From: Lophius americanus
Taxonomy: Eukaryota > Chordata > Actinopteri > Lophiiformes > Lophiidae
Direction of reading: 5' to 3'
Assembly (NCBI GenBank): GCA_037951165.1
Contig: JBBDHG010000151.1
Coordinates: 434,001-498,000, forward strand
DNA: 64,000 nucleotides
The translations under genes and the position numbers were made by a program. The notes under the pieces were generated by a model, which searched no databases, had not been told where the DNA came from, and saw nothing but the letters and a program-made list of their open reading frames with translations. Below, piece by piece: positions 34,318 through 44,244 of this stretch (its first letter is position 1; every line of letters begins with the position of its first letter).

Positions 34318-34745
34318 CTAACTTAGTGACCAGTAGTGACCGAAAGAATGTGGTCAAGGATACAATGAGCAGCAGAAAAGAGCTTCTGTTGTGGCGTGGC
34401 TTGGCTCAGCCTTAGAGATAAGGTTAGAAGCTCATACATCTGGGTGGAACTCCGAGCAGAACCGCAGTGCCTTCGTTTCGAGATGACCCAGTTGAGGCGG
34501 TTCAGTGATCTGATTTGGATGCCTCCGGGATGCATGCCTTTGGAGGTTACAACTGGAAGGAGACGCCACGGTAGACCCAGAACTCACTGGAGGGATGCTT
34601 GTCTCATCTGGCCTGGTAACAACTTGAAATCCCCTGGGGTGAGCTGGAGAGTGTTGCTGGGGAAAGGGACAACTGGCAAACCCTTTTAGCCTACTGTCGG
34701 TGTAACCCAATCGCAGATATCTATTAGACTGAATGAATGAATGAA
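34318..34745 (+). mobile_element. Family L retrotransposon, C-terminal coding end and 3' tail
   Basis: GTAGTGACCGAAAGAATGTG (34328) leads into an open stretch (34396-34689). It reads LSLRDKVRSSYIWVEL, RFEMTQLRRFSDLIWMPPG, TGRRRHGRPRTHWRDACLIW and LGKGTTGKP, the standard C-terminal blocks (RSLRDRVRSS, RSQLRWLGHLIRMPPG, TGRRPRGRPRTRWRDY) of this LINE family. A short GAAT repeat tail closes it at 34727-34744. The lack of stops over 97 codons makes it the best-preserved family L fragment here. 5'-truncated. Confidence 0.88.
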
Positions 34746-35984
34746 TTAACCGTGTTTAATAGAGTGATAATAAAGAGTTATCGATACTATTTAAATGAAG
34801 AACTTGCTTCTAGAATCGTCACAGCACTGAAATACTGAGACTATAAAATATGGACTCAATGTGCAATACATGGGCAATTGTGTGTTTTTCACCTAATTTA
34901 TGAGGCTGTAGAATGTTCTGCCCCCAGCTGACAATAAGAGAAGCAAGGTTTTAACAAACGAGAGGGAGAGAATAAGATATGGCGACAGAAAGAATCCTGT
35001 AACTTTGATTTACAACTGGAGTGGAGAGCGAAATGAATGCGGGGCTGCGAGGCTGAGACTCTCCATCTGCTCTGCTGCAGGACAGTGGCGGAACAGCCAT
35101 CTGTGCCCGGATCTGTTTTTTACATTCACATTTAGCAGTGGAGAAATAGCCAATCTAGATAATAGGCCTACTATTATGCACCCTGCTACCACAGAGATAC
35201 TATGAATACCTTCCTATAAAATGATTGCACATTAGCCCATATATGCTACACCTTCTGTGTGTGCGGGGGACATCTGATAGTGGCATGAGGTAATATCATT
35301 TTGCATTTCTTTGCTTAACTTTTTATAATTACTCCCCCACACATTACATCACATGATATGTAGCGCCAGGTTTTTCATGGTCTGGCCCACGATCATGACC
35401 CCCCGCCCATTTATTACAAGTATTAGCATTATTAGCAAATCTGGACTTATCACTTCCAAGACACAATTTTGTTTTAGATACTGAAACAATCATTTCTATG
35501 AAATCAAATGTCAGGACTCTCATTTGAAAACCAAATCACATCTTTTCCGCCTCCTCCACTGGACCTTGGGCATTTGACAAATGTCTCATATTTAAAAACC
35601 TGCCAGATATCACGCTCACATTCTGTCTTGGGTTTCACAAATTGAGAGGACAAAGAAAGAATTGGGGCAGATAGATAAATTAGACAGGATGGATATAACC
35701 TTGAACATCTTTGAATTATTACCTCTGGTGGGAAGGTTTTTTTTTTCTGTGTGTTACAGGATTACCACAAATTATGACTTTGATAATATTTTTTGAGAGG
35801 TAACGAATGGCCCTGGACCTTGGCTAAGATTTTGTAGGTGATATTCACCAATGTTTTACAAGATTTTAAATTCTAACTTCATATATATATAATACCTTTT
35901 ATCCAACAAAATGACATGCTAACATCTTCACAAGACTTGCCACACTTAAAAGTCTAAACTTGATGCAAGAAATATTCAAAGACT
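34746..35984. other. No feature recognised
   Basis: Two overlapping frames on opposite strands at 35005-35205 have no domain. TATA-type repeats at 35882-35893. Confidence 0.5.
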
Positions 35985-36419
35985 AGGGCAGCGGGTTGGC
36001 GTAGTGCGGGGGCTCTCAAACCTTTTGGGGCTAGGGACCCCTCACGTGGAAGAAAATTTTCTAATTTAATAAAAAAATGTTTTTAGATTTTAAACTTTTC
36101 GACCCAAAAATTTCATATTAAATTGGAATACTTTTAAATACAGTATTTCTCCAATAAAATTATATTCTGACTCAGAGCATTTCAAATTTTAAAGTAACAA
36201 ATCTTAAAGCTTCCAGGAAATGAACAGAAACAAGATTCACACCGTCCTAATGAACCTAATGTTTAAAGATTACTTAATTGGTTCAACTTTAACATAATGA
36301 ACTTATTGCCCCTTATTCAAATTATTGGCAGAAAACTGAAGAACATTAACGGTGTCAGTAATTAAGCCTGGTCATAAATATTTGCTTTAGGCTTCATCAC
36401 AGTCTTATCAAACACAAAT

Positions 36420-37200
36420 CAATTCAAGCATCACTCACATCAATACGTCACTAAATTGGTGAGAAGGATGATCCTTTCTTTCACAACACGGTTTCTGTAT
36501 TCTTGGAGAGATGGATGACAAACAGACTCTAAGATCATCTTCCACTTGTAAACGAGCCCTGAACTTATTCTTCATTGCCGTCAAGGTTAAATGATGATTG
36601 ACAGAGGTAAGCGGTAGGAAAGGGGAGTAATATTGAGAGGGAGCACAAAAGTTCGTATGATTAAACTGCTGGAATCGGACCTTCACTGTCCTATCACAGG
36701 ACATTTCCATCAGCTGTTCTTCTGCCTGTCAGAAGAACAGTCAGGCCATTTGCTGTTGCAGCTGGTTCAAAGGGATCATTCACCCAGTCCGGGGCATCAG
36801 TGTTCTCATCGGAGGAGTATGAGCCGAAGTCATCGCTAATTGATGTGAGGTGTGAAGTGGCGACCTTCTCACGGTAGCCACAGACAGGTTGGTAGTGTGG
36901 AGGAACTCTAGGGGGAACAATTAGGTTTTCTCCGTATTGTATCCTCCATCTCCATAAGTCGGTTTTCTTCATGAAGGCAGTGTTTTGTCACTCCCTTCAA
37001 GGAAAGATGTGTGGCCTCCTCGGATGGAGAGGTTGAGGCTATTCAGTATGTTTACTATGTCAGCAAGATATTCCAACTAGGCCAAACACTCAATGAAAAA
37101 CTGTGCAAGAACGGGTTTTTCCTCTTTCATAAACTCTGCCATTTCTCTGCGTAGCTCAAATACCGGCTGCAAAACAGCAAAACAGCTATCGCACCTAAAG
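36420..37200 (-). pseudogene. hAT transposase C-terminal fragment, pseudogene
   Basis: On the minus strand the blocks follow the order of ZBED5-like hAT transposases. VFELRREMAEFMKEEKPVLA (37165-37106) is followed, after a stop, by LEYLADIVNILNSLNLSIRG (about 37073-37014). Then DAPDWVNDPF (about 36795-36766) matches the W.V.DPF block. MKNKFRARLQVEDDLRVCLS and SISPRIQK (36578-36495) form the C-terminal dimerisation segment. At least one stop and two frame changes separate the blocks, and the BED zinc finger and the catalytic N-terminal region are absent. The frame break at 36714-36740 coincides with an 11-bp inverted repeat. Confidence 0.85.
36714..36740. repeat. Inverted repeat, 11-bp arms, inside the hAT transposase
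   Basis: CTGTTCTTCTG (36714-36724) and CAGAAGAACAG (36730-36740) are perfect complements around a 5-nt spacer. GCCTG/CAGGC just outside partly extends a second, overlapping pairing. Confidence 0.85.
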
Positions 37201-37870
37201 AGTGATATAGCAGTGCGTCACGTTCAGCATCCATATCCCGGCAAAGGCTTCATAGCTTCTTTTGCTAGCACCTGAAGACACATTACAGATTTTGGTCTCC
37301 TGTCGTTGTTCTCAATAAACTAAACTTGATATAACGGTTGTCATTCTTTCTAAGTTTAGCCGGTTAGGCCTTTGCATCACTTGGTGAAGTGGACGGACTT
37401 TAATACGTGTCCACTATGCTAGCTAAATCAGCAACAGGTGTTGCGGGTATAGTGCGTCCCGAGCAAAGTGACAGGTTTAAGTGGTTTGTCACAAACATGT
37501 CAGAGTTTTTAACGTCCTAAAGTTAAAGTAAGTGAGGGCTATTGGCTCAGATTGTTTGTTTTATTGGCGTAGTGATTACCATTCATAGTTATGCACTTTT
37601 TTAATGATACGCTATAACTAATATATTTTTCACGGACCCCCAACCTACTGCTGGCGGACCCCCGGAATCGTTGGTGCAGTGTATAGCACAGCAAGAAGCT
37701 ACCATGTTCTAGTTCACCCATGATTGTTGGGTTCATCCCAGCGGTGTTCAGTCTAAGTCTCTATGTGTCGACCCTGAGATAAACAGTTGAACTGTCTTGA
37801 TGCTATCCCGACATTCCAGTCTCTCATGTCTCTGAACTGGATGAGGCGTTACTGTAGATGGATGGATCTG

Positions 37871-38639
37871 AAGAAAGGTCAAATTGAGCTGAAACTGTGG
37901 ATTTGTTTATTTGTCGCAAAAAAGGTAATGAACAAAGTCGTGAGGAAAATAACCATTAGCAAAAGATTTTTCTGCCGATAAATGTCAAACTATTAGTGAT
38001 ATTAAATTGATTCCAAATGCTAGGGGTAGATCTCCCCCTCTCAAAGATTCATATTAACGGGATCAAATTATTATTGCACTATTGCCTCTCTGCGAAATGA
38101 CTGCTTCTTCAGAGGCTCTGCTTACCCAAGAACCCACCTATCTACCTACAGTATGTGTGATCGATAGACATTGCAATAACTTGGCGACAACCGAGTTAGA
38201 CAACCATTATCTTGCAAGATGACAAAATAGAAATTGCGAGTGCATGAGAAGGGCAGAGGACAGACTTCAATGCTTCACATCACCCAATTCCCCAGATTCA
38301 GTGCAAGCCAACCTGCACAGATGATTCACATTGTGAGACACAATTACCAGCATGACATTTCCATTTAATTGGGTTACCAATGACTCCTTTCTGAGGCAAA
38401 GGTCATTTTCTGGCACAAGTCAAAGTCTTCTCCCGCCTATATTTCAAAGCAGGACTGATGAAGGGTGTGTCTGTTGAAAGGCAGAATCACGTTGATATTT
38501 ACAAGTAATTTACAAACGCTTTGGTGAGGGGAATTACAAAGGCCACGAGGCACATATGAATGTTACATACCTACAAAAAATATAGTATATATAGTTATAG
38601 TTAGTATAATATGGATAAACTACACCTTTGCTGCTTCAC
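37871..38639. other. No feature recognised
   Basis: The 3' end merges into TATA/TAGT-rich sequence (38576-38612) before family R copy 8. No frame with a domain. Confidence 0.5.
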
Positions 38640-39220
38640 CAAGAGCAAAACCCCATACCTCTGCATTGTACAAGCATCCCCCTGACTGAAAACCTCACAT
38701 TGAATGTCTAATTATTACTACATCAAATGTATTTTTTTGTAAACAAGCTCCCCGAATTTAGAAAAACATGAATTATGAGAGTAAAATATGATATTTACAA
38801 GATAGATTTTATTCATATGTATACCAAATTTGGACTAAATTCGATCAATAGTTGAGAAATTATGGAGAACTTTTGTAGATAAAGCTCCTCCTAGTGTCAG
38901 ATATATACAGCCAACCCTCCCAAAATCAATCCAGCTCTTCCTCACATCAAGGACTATGTGGGTATAAAATTTTTAATTGTTTTTGGGCTGTGTCCGAAAA
39001 ATCAGGGTTTTTCATAAAAGAGATCCAACTAGTGAGTACAGTATGAACTATTAGAGTCAAATATGATGTAAACAAGATAGATTTCCTCGAGTCGATTCAT
39101 AAGCATTAAATTTGGACTAAATCAGACGAATAGTTTTTGGAGATAAGCTCTTCCTATTGCAACTGCGATATCAATTCCATACATGACTTTTTGGGGATAT
39201 AATGAAAGACCTACAAACAT
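38640..39220 (+). repeat. Family R repeat, copy 8 (head plus tandem modules)
   Basis: Head: CCCCATACCTCTGCATTGTA, CAAGCATCCCCCTGACTGAA, AACCTCACATTGAATGTC (38651-38708). Module starts marked by the AAGCTCC-like word occur at 38745, 38882, 39018 and 39145, spacings of 137, 136 and 127 bp. Body blocks occur twice: ACCAAATTTGGACTAAATTC (38823) and TTAAATTTGGACTAAATCAG (39107), each preceded by a GATAGAT block. The tail palindrome (TTTTTGGGGATATAATGAAA) is at 39188. Confidence 0.88.
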
Positions 39221-39904
39221 TAGATGCAACATTTGTACCCTTTGGGTGAATACATTCTCCTACAGACAGAGAAAGTGGGTTTCATCCTGACAGATGGTGA
39301 ATTAAGTAAAAACGACTGTTTTGGTGGATGGACCATCATTTTTGAGCGTTTGAGAAGTAATTAATTATAAAAAATGATTTGTCATTAAAAGGTTTTTCAT
39401 TTTTTCCTTAAAAACACTACCGCACTGTTGGCAAGTGGTGGTAAAGCAACTACAGGTTTTTTGGAACAGCTTTTAACAAAAGGGAACGTGTTATTATCAC
39501 CACCAGGCACTGGTGAAACAGATGCAGAATGTCTTCACAAATTAAGGAAAATGAGATGGAATGCAAATTCTGCCAGGTAAAACTAGCCATCATGGTCGCC
39601 ATTAACATCATTTGAGAGCAAAGTACCCAGGCAGAAGGAGGTTCATCAAGTAAGTTTGCTGTAAGTCGAGCAGAACAACAACAGGTGTCATTCCAGTGAT
39701 ATTTAAAGACGTGCTGTCCCTTCAGTTTTTATGGACGCGAGGGATTTCGAATGATAATGGATTTTGCTGAGGCTGAGTTAACAGTGCCCTATAGATAACC
39801 TCTTTCTGCAAGACCGCAGAGACTATTTGTTGTTAAGGCTTGTGAGCTGTGCACTTATTTGGACCACAGACCACAGATTCACGGACAGTACTGTATCGCA
39901 TGTT
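39221..39904. other. No gene recognised
   Basis: Part of this may be the body of the retrotransposon whose tail is at 39905, but no coding block survives. Confidence 0.4.
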
Positions 39905-39965
39905 CATCATGAATTTCCTTTGGGATAAATAAACTATCTAATTTTATCTCTCCATCTATCTATGT
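39905..39965 (+). mobile_element. Non-LTR retrotransposon 3' tail
   Basis: GAATTTCCTTTGGGATAAAT with AAACTATCTAATTTTATC and a terminal CATCTATCTATG resembles LINE 3' ends of the 'TTCCC..GGGAT.AATAAAG + TATC' type. It is similar in design to 620-697 but not the same family. Confidence 0.5.
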
Positions 39966-42900
39966 TCAACACAATCTCAACTGGGAAATCACAGTTCCTT
40001 TCTGCAGGCTGCAGAAAAATGCCAGTGCAACATACTGATGTAGACATGGACTGTCACTGCGTTTGTACTTGAATATGGAGTGGTAATTATTGAACAATAT
40101 TTTTTTCTTGAAATAATCATCCCTGAAAGATTTGTGCCCCCTTGAAGTCTAGATATTGGTGGCGGTGGCAGATGGCTCTGTTGAGGCTGATGAAACGGTG
40201 AGGTTGGTGAATCTGCAAAGATAGGGCAGTGATGTGAGGTTGAGATTGCACCTAGAAGCGGCATGAAAGAACTAGAGTAGGAGGAAAGACAGTAGCAGGA
40301 CGTTAGGCTTACAATGAAGGTTGCAGGATAAAGAGTCGTCCACAGTTATCGTTAAAAGAGCACGATTTTCAATTTTCTTGGCTGATTCAGATCTTTATAT
40401 TCGGACCAGCCGATACAGATTTCGGCTGATACAGATTTTATTTCTATTAAGTTTTAAAACTATAAGGTGTTGTGTATTTAAATTGCTCTTATTTTGGAAT
40501 CATTACCATGGAATTAATGCTGTTAGGCATTGTGTATGTTTTCTGACCTGTTGAAATTAATGTACCGTCCGTCCCCCCAGCCTCGCATTTCTTAAACAAT
40601 TTTATGATATTCTTAAGTGAAAATAAAACTTTGTAACTTATGTTATGTCAACTTATGTGTTGACTTTGTTCAGAGACTTCAGGGCTTGTGGCTGGCCGTG
40701 TGATGCCGCTAGCTTTAGCCGCTCTGCCAACGTTAGCTGCTTGAAATTTGCTATGTTCCTCAGGTTGATTAAATTTGAAATGTGTGATCAAGGACGTAGT
40801 GCCAAACATTTTCTGGGTTTGTTTCTCCGCAGCTTATTTGATCCTTACTGGTGCTACAAATTGCGAGCTTAGTGTTTTCTGGTTTACTTGCAAAATTTTT
40901 GGCGCCATGGTAACTTATTCAGATCATGCGTTTCACTGAAATCAAACCGGCCTCCTTGACGCTGCTTGGCCAATAGCTTATCACATCTAACTATTCCCCC
41001 CGGCGGTGATCGGAGCACTTGTAGCTGTCTTAGCAACTAGTTAGCTTTCAACTGTCTGAAGTCTCTGCTAAAGCTGAAAATAATTGTTTTGTACGTTCCA
41101 GTTTTTGATCATAAACGATGCAAAAGGTGTTTGACAGTCTTTGTCTCCAATAATTATGGTAACCAACTGTATGATAATCATCCGCAGACTCTTAACTTAT
41201 ATTTGAACATGAAGATGAGACAGGTGCTCTCCTCTGATTTTGCAAAAATGAGAATAAACATATTTGCCATTTCAGGCGGAGGATCCACTGAGTCGAATCA
41301 CATATTTTCCTCTGGTCTGTCTAGATATTTAAAGCAGGCTAACTAAGGAGGTGCATTACAGCACTCATCACCTGCTAACTGCTGGAGGATACTGGAGGGG
41401 TTGCAACACGAGCAACTCAATGACAGAATAGTTTTTCCTTTTACTCAATTTTTGCAATTAACTAATCAGGTCAGATACTAATGGAGCTGGCACCAAGGTG
41501 TTTCCTAGCAACTATTCTGCCGCGGTGAGGCTGCAGTTTGGTGTGTGTGTTTCTGCGATGACGGAGAGTTACTGCTGCAGTAAAACTGTCTCACAGGCAT
41601 AAGTGATTTGTGACTTCCCTCTGTTTGCTATGCCAATGTAGTGGAAGGCACGTAACGGCTTTTGTTTGAGCAAGCACACTTTTATCACAAGGATGAGAGA
41701 GCAGGTGGTGCGGGATCTCACTGTAAAACCCAGCTTTATCAAAAGGACAGTGCAGCATAAAGACTTCCGTTGCATCTCAAGTAGGTCTGCACATTTCTGT
41801 ATTCATGCCAAATGAACATAAGGGTTTGCAATATCATAATAGGATGCAGCTTTATGGCGATAGCAATAAAAAGAACAGATGTGGATTCTCATGTCAGGTA
41901 CCATTATTCTTTAGTCTAAGATCTAAATGACCGTCTTCGTCGATATGTTTCAAGCTCAGATGGCGCGAAGTTGGAAATGATTCATAGAATCCAGATGGAA
42001 ATATCTCACATTTTAAAAGGAGGCATGTGTTCCTGTGCAGAGGATGAAACCTAATGACTTTCATGATCCACTAACTTTTTTTTAGTGCCATCAAAAGGTT
42101 GATATTCTGTTTATCTGAGTGTTAATGACGTGACAACTAGTGAACAGAAAAATGCTGCCAACAAAACGTCTCTCCAGATGAGCTGCAATAACTTTGATGA
42201 TCCTCTGACTTTTCATCTGTTGCCACCGTAACACCAGCATTTCATTTCCCCAGTACTTTTCTTTATGGCCGAATACCTTCACCTGCAACCATTTTCAGTC
42301 TTACTGCTAGCAGATGTTAGGGTGATAATGTGTACTTATAGTATTGTATACTTGCACAGCACATCGATTGTGCAGCAGCACCACAATGGAGACCTTTCTC
42401 TACGATGCATTTGAACCATTAATGTTCAACCATAAATGGAATATGCAAATATGGATGGAGATTTCTATTTTCTACTGTGTTTCTTTTTTCAGTATTTGCG
42501 GCCACTTTCAGAGAGATGACGGATGCGAGATGGATGAAATGTAGCAGTACCACCGGAAATCTTTGGGTTGACCATGATCCCAGCAAGACACAAAAAATGT
42601 CTACAGACAATCGGAAGAAGAAGAAGAAGAAAAAAAAAACCTTTTTAATGCAACCCCCTCTATATCTGCCATTGGTGTTGTCAAATGTTTTACTCTTCGC
42701 TGCCCCATTGTGGGTGTATCAATAACAATGTAAGCGGCACATGGACATATGTGGATGCTGTAAATTAATGTATCTATTGTATTTTTTGTATGTATACAGA
42801 ATATAAGTGAGCCTTAAACCAGAAACGTCAAAGTGCAATATAATGTTTTAACTTCACTTTCTCCTTCATTCACTGTAAACACTGCGTTAACATAGCAACA

Positions 42901-44204
42901 AATATATTACTTGCTTTCCCTGTTTCATGGTGGCTTATCTCATCCTCTGCATTCTCTGATGCTCCCTGATCTCACGCCATCTACCGAATCTGACAACACT
43001 GTCATAAGCTTCTTCTTCTTGAGTTTGCTAACTCAAGTCTTTGAGTTGAAGGCCACAAGATAATATTTTATGACATCATCACACCAATGCCTGCCTCAGG
43101 TTTACACCAATGACCTTCAATTCTTCACTGTGTTTTGCTATGTTATAAAAGCACATGTTATTTTACCTGAATGTATTTGTAATATAAGCCCACTGATGCT
43201 CTCCTGATATTTGCCCCTCCATCTTGTCATAAATCGGTAAATTCATGAATTAATCCCTTTCTTTGGTGGACCATATCTCTTAAATCCACCCTGGGGGATC
43301 CAAAAACCTCCTTCAAGTCAACAATGATTAATTTCTAATCTCACATAAATCTTCTGTTACTGGTGCTTCATTTCATTGCTTACGGTTTGTTTCGTTTACA
43401 TTAACCAAAGCGTGTTTTGCATTTTATTATCTAATTGTTTGTGGTATGAGAACAAAGCCTTCCAATGCTGAAGTCAAATTCACAACTGTTACTACTTCTG
43501 TTGAAATGTGATGTAATACAAAACAATAGGGATGAATATAGACGTATTAGTCCTGATGAAAACGGACATAAAAATTGTGAGCATGTAAACGTGCCGATAT
43601 CAGTATTTAGCTTTGCCGTTATGTTTAGAAAAATAAATATATTATACATAATCAGAATAATATGACTTAATTAGCGTTATAGGCTGCTCATCTAGTGCGC
43701 AGCTGATGAGAGCAGCACAATACAACTGAATTCCATATCATTATTGCACTTAATCACACATTTGCATATTTTCTCCATATCTTGTATCTTGAGGTTAATG
43801 TATGTATCGGCTGGAAGCTCATTCACTCTCTCTAAACAAGAATTACACCGACATTATGAATGCACTCTTCTTGTAAAGTAAACCTTCACATCGCTGCGTA
43901 AAATTAAGCAATATTACCCACGCTTGCTGGCCTGCAAGCTCCGTAATGAATGTTGATCAGCCTTAGATTAATGGACTGTTACAATGGTAGTTTGTAGCAC
44001 ATCAGCGGTACTCAAGGGTACAACTGGGGATGGTCATGTCCGTAATCCAAAAAGACCTGAACATCGATTACAAGAGGTCAGAATAACCAGAGGTTGGACA
44101 GTATGATAATATAAATGACTGCAATTCCAAACATTGTGTGCCATGCTGTCTACTGAGAAGATAAGAAGATTTCCATCTGTGAGAAACAGATACTTTCATT
44201 TTTC
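39966..44204. other. No gene recognised; scattered low-complexity
   Basis: It contains a weak hAT-like patch (40365-40445, separate entry), (GAA)n at 42614-42631 followed by A10, and frames up to 91 aa without domains. Block 40145-40220 (AAGTCTAGATATTGGTGGCG; GATGAAACGGTGAGGTTGGT) resembles 15853-15930. Confidence 0.45.
40365..40445. mobile_element. Possible hAT-like fragment
   Basis: GCTGATTCAGATCTTTATAT, TCGGACCAGCCGATACAGAT and TTCGGCTGATACAGATTTTA show the repeated CGGCTGATAC/CCGATAC words that fill the ends of many fish hAT elements. No terminus or coding block was found. Confidence 0.35.
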
Positions 44205-44244
44205 TTCATCAGAATCAGAAATACTTTGATCCCCGGGGGAAATT
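44205..44244 (+). mobile_element. Short retrotransposon 3'-end fragment
   Basis: TTCATCAGAATCAGAAATAC with TTTGATCCCCGGGGGAAATT is a phrase found at the 3' ends of a common fish LINE. Nothing of the body is present. Confidence 0.45.

Larger units (their letters stand above)
36007..37670 (-). mobile_element. hAT DNA transposon, degraded (ZBED/Charlie-like)
   Basis: The left terminus CGGGGGCTCTCAAACCTTTT with GGGGCTAGGGACCCC (36007-36040) and the right terminus, complement CGATTCCGGGGGTCCGCC (about 37653-37670), are the degenerate terminal inverted repeats typical of hAT elements (CAGGGGTTCTCAAACC type). Flanks GCGTAGTG (35999-36006) and GTGCAGTG (37674-37681) are an 8-bp target duplication with two mismatches, the size hAT elements make. 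The interior carries a minus-strand transposase fragment. At 1.66 kb the element has lost its N-terminal half. Confidence 0.82.
35985..37870 (+). mobile_element. SINE-like family T copy split by a hAT insertion
   Basis: The 5' head GGCAGCGGGTTGGCGTAGTG (35987-36006) stops abruptly. After 1.66 kb of hAT sequence the element resumes with TTGGTGCAGTGTATAGCACA and GCAAGAAGC (37671-37699), equivalent to TGCAGTGGGTAGCAC...AGCAAGAA of the copy at 59990. It continues through TCTCTATGTGTCGACCCTGA (37758) to CTGAACTGGATGAGGCGTTA and GATGGATGGA (37833-37868), the decayed 3' end. The repeated TTGGCGTAGTG/TTGGTGCAGTG on the two sides is the likely target-site duplication of the hAT element. Confidence 0.75.
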
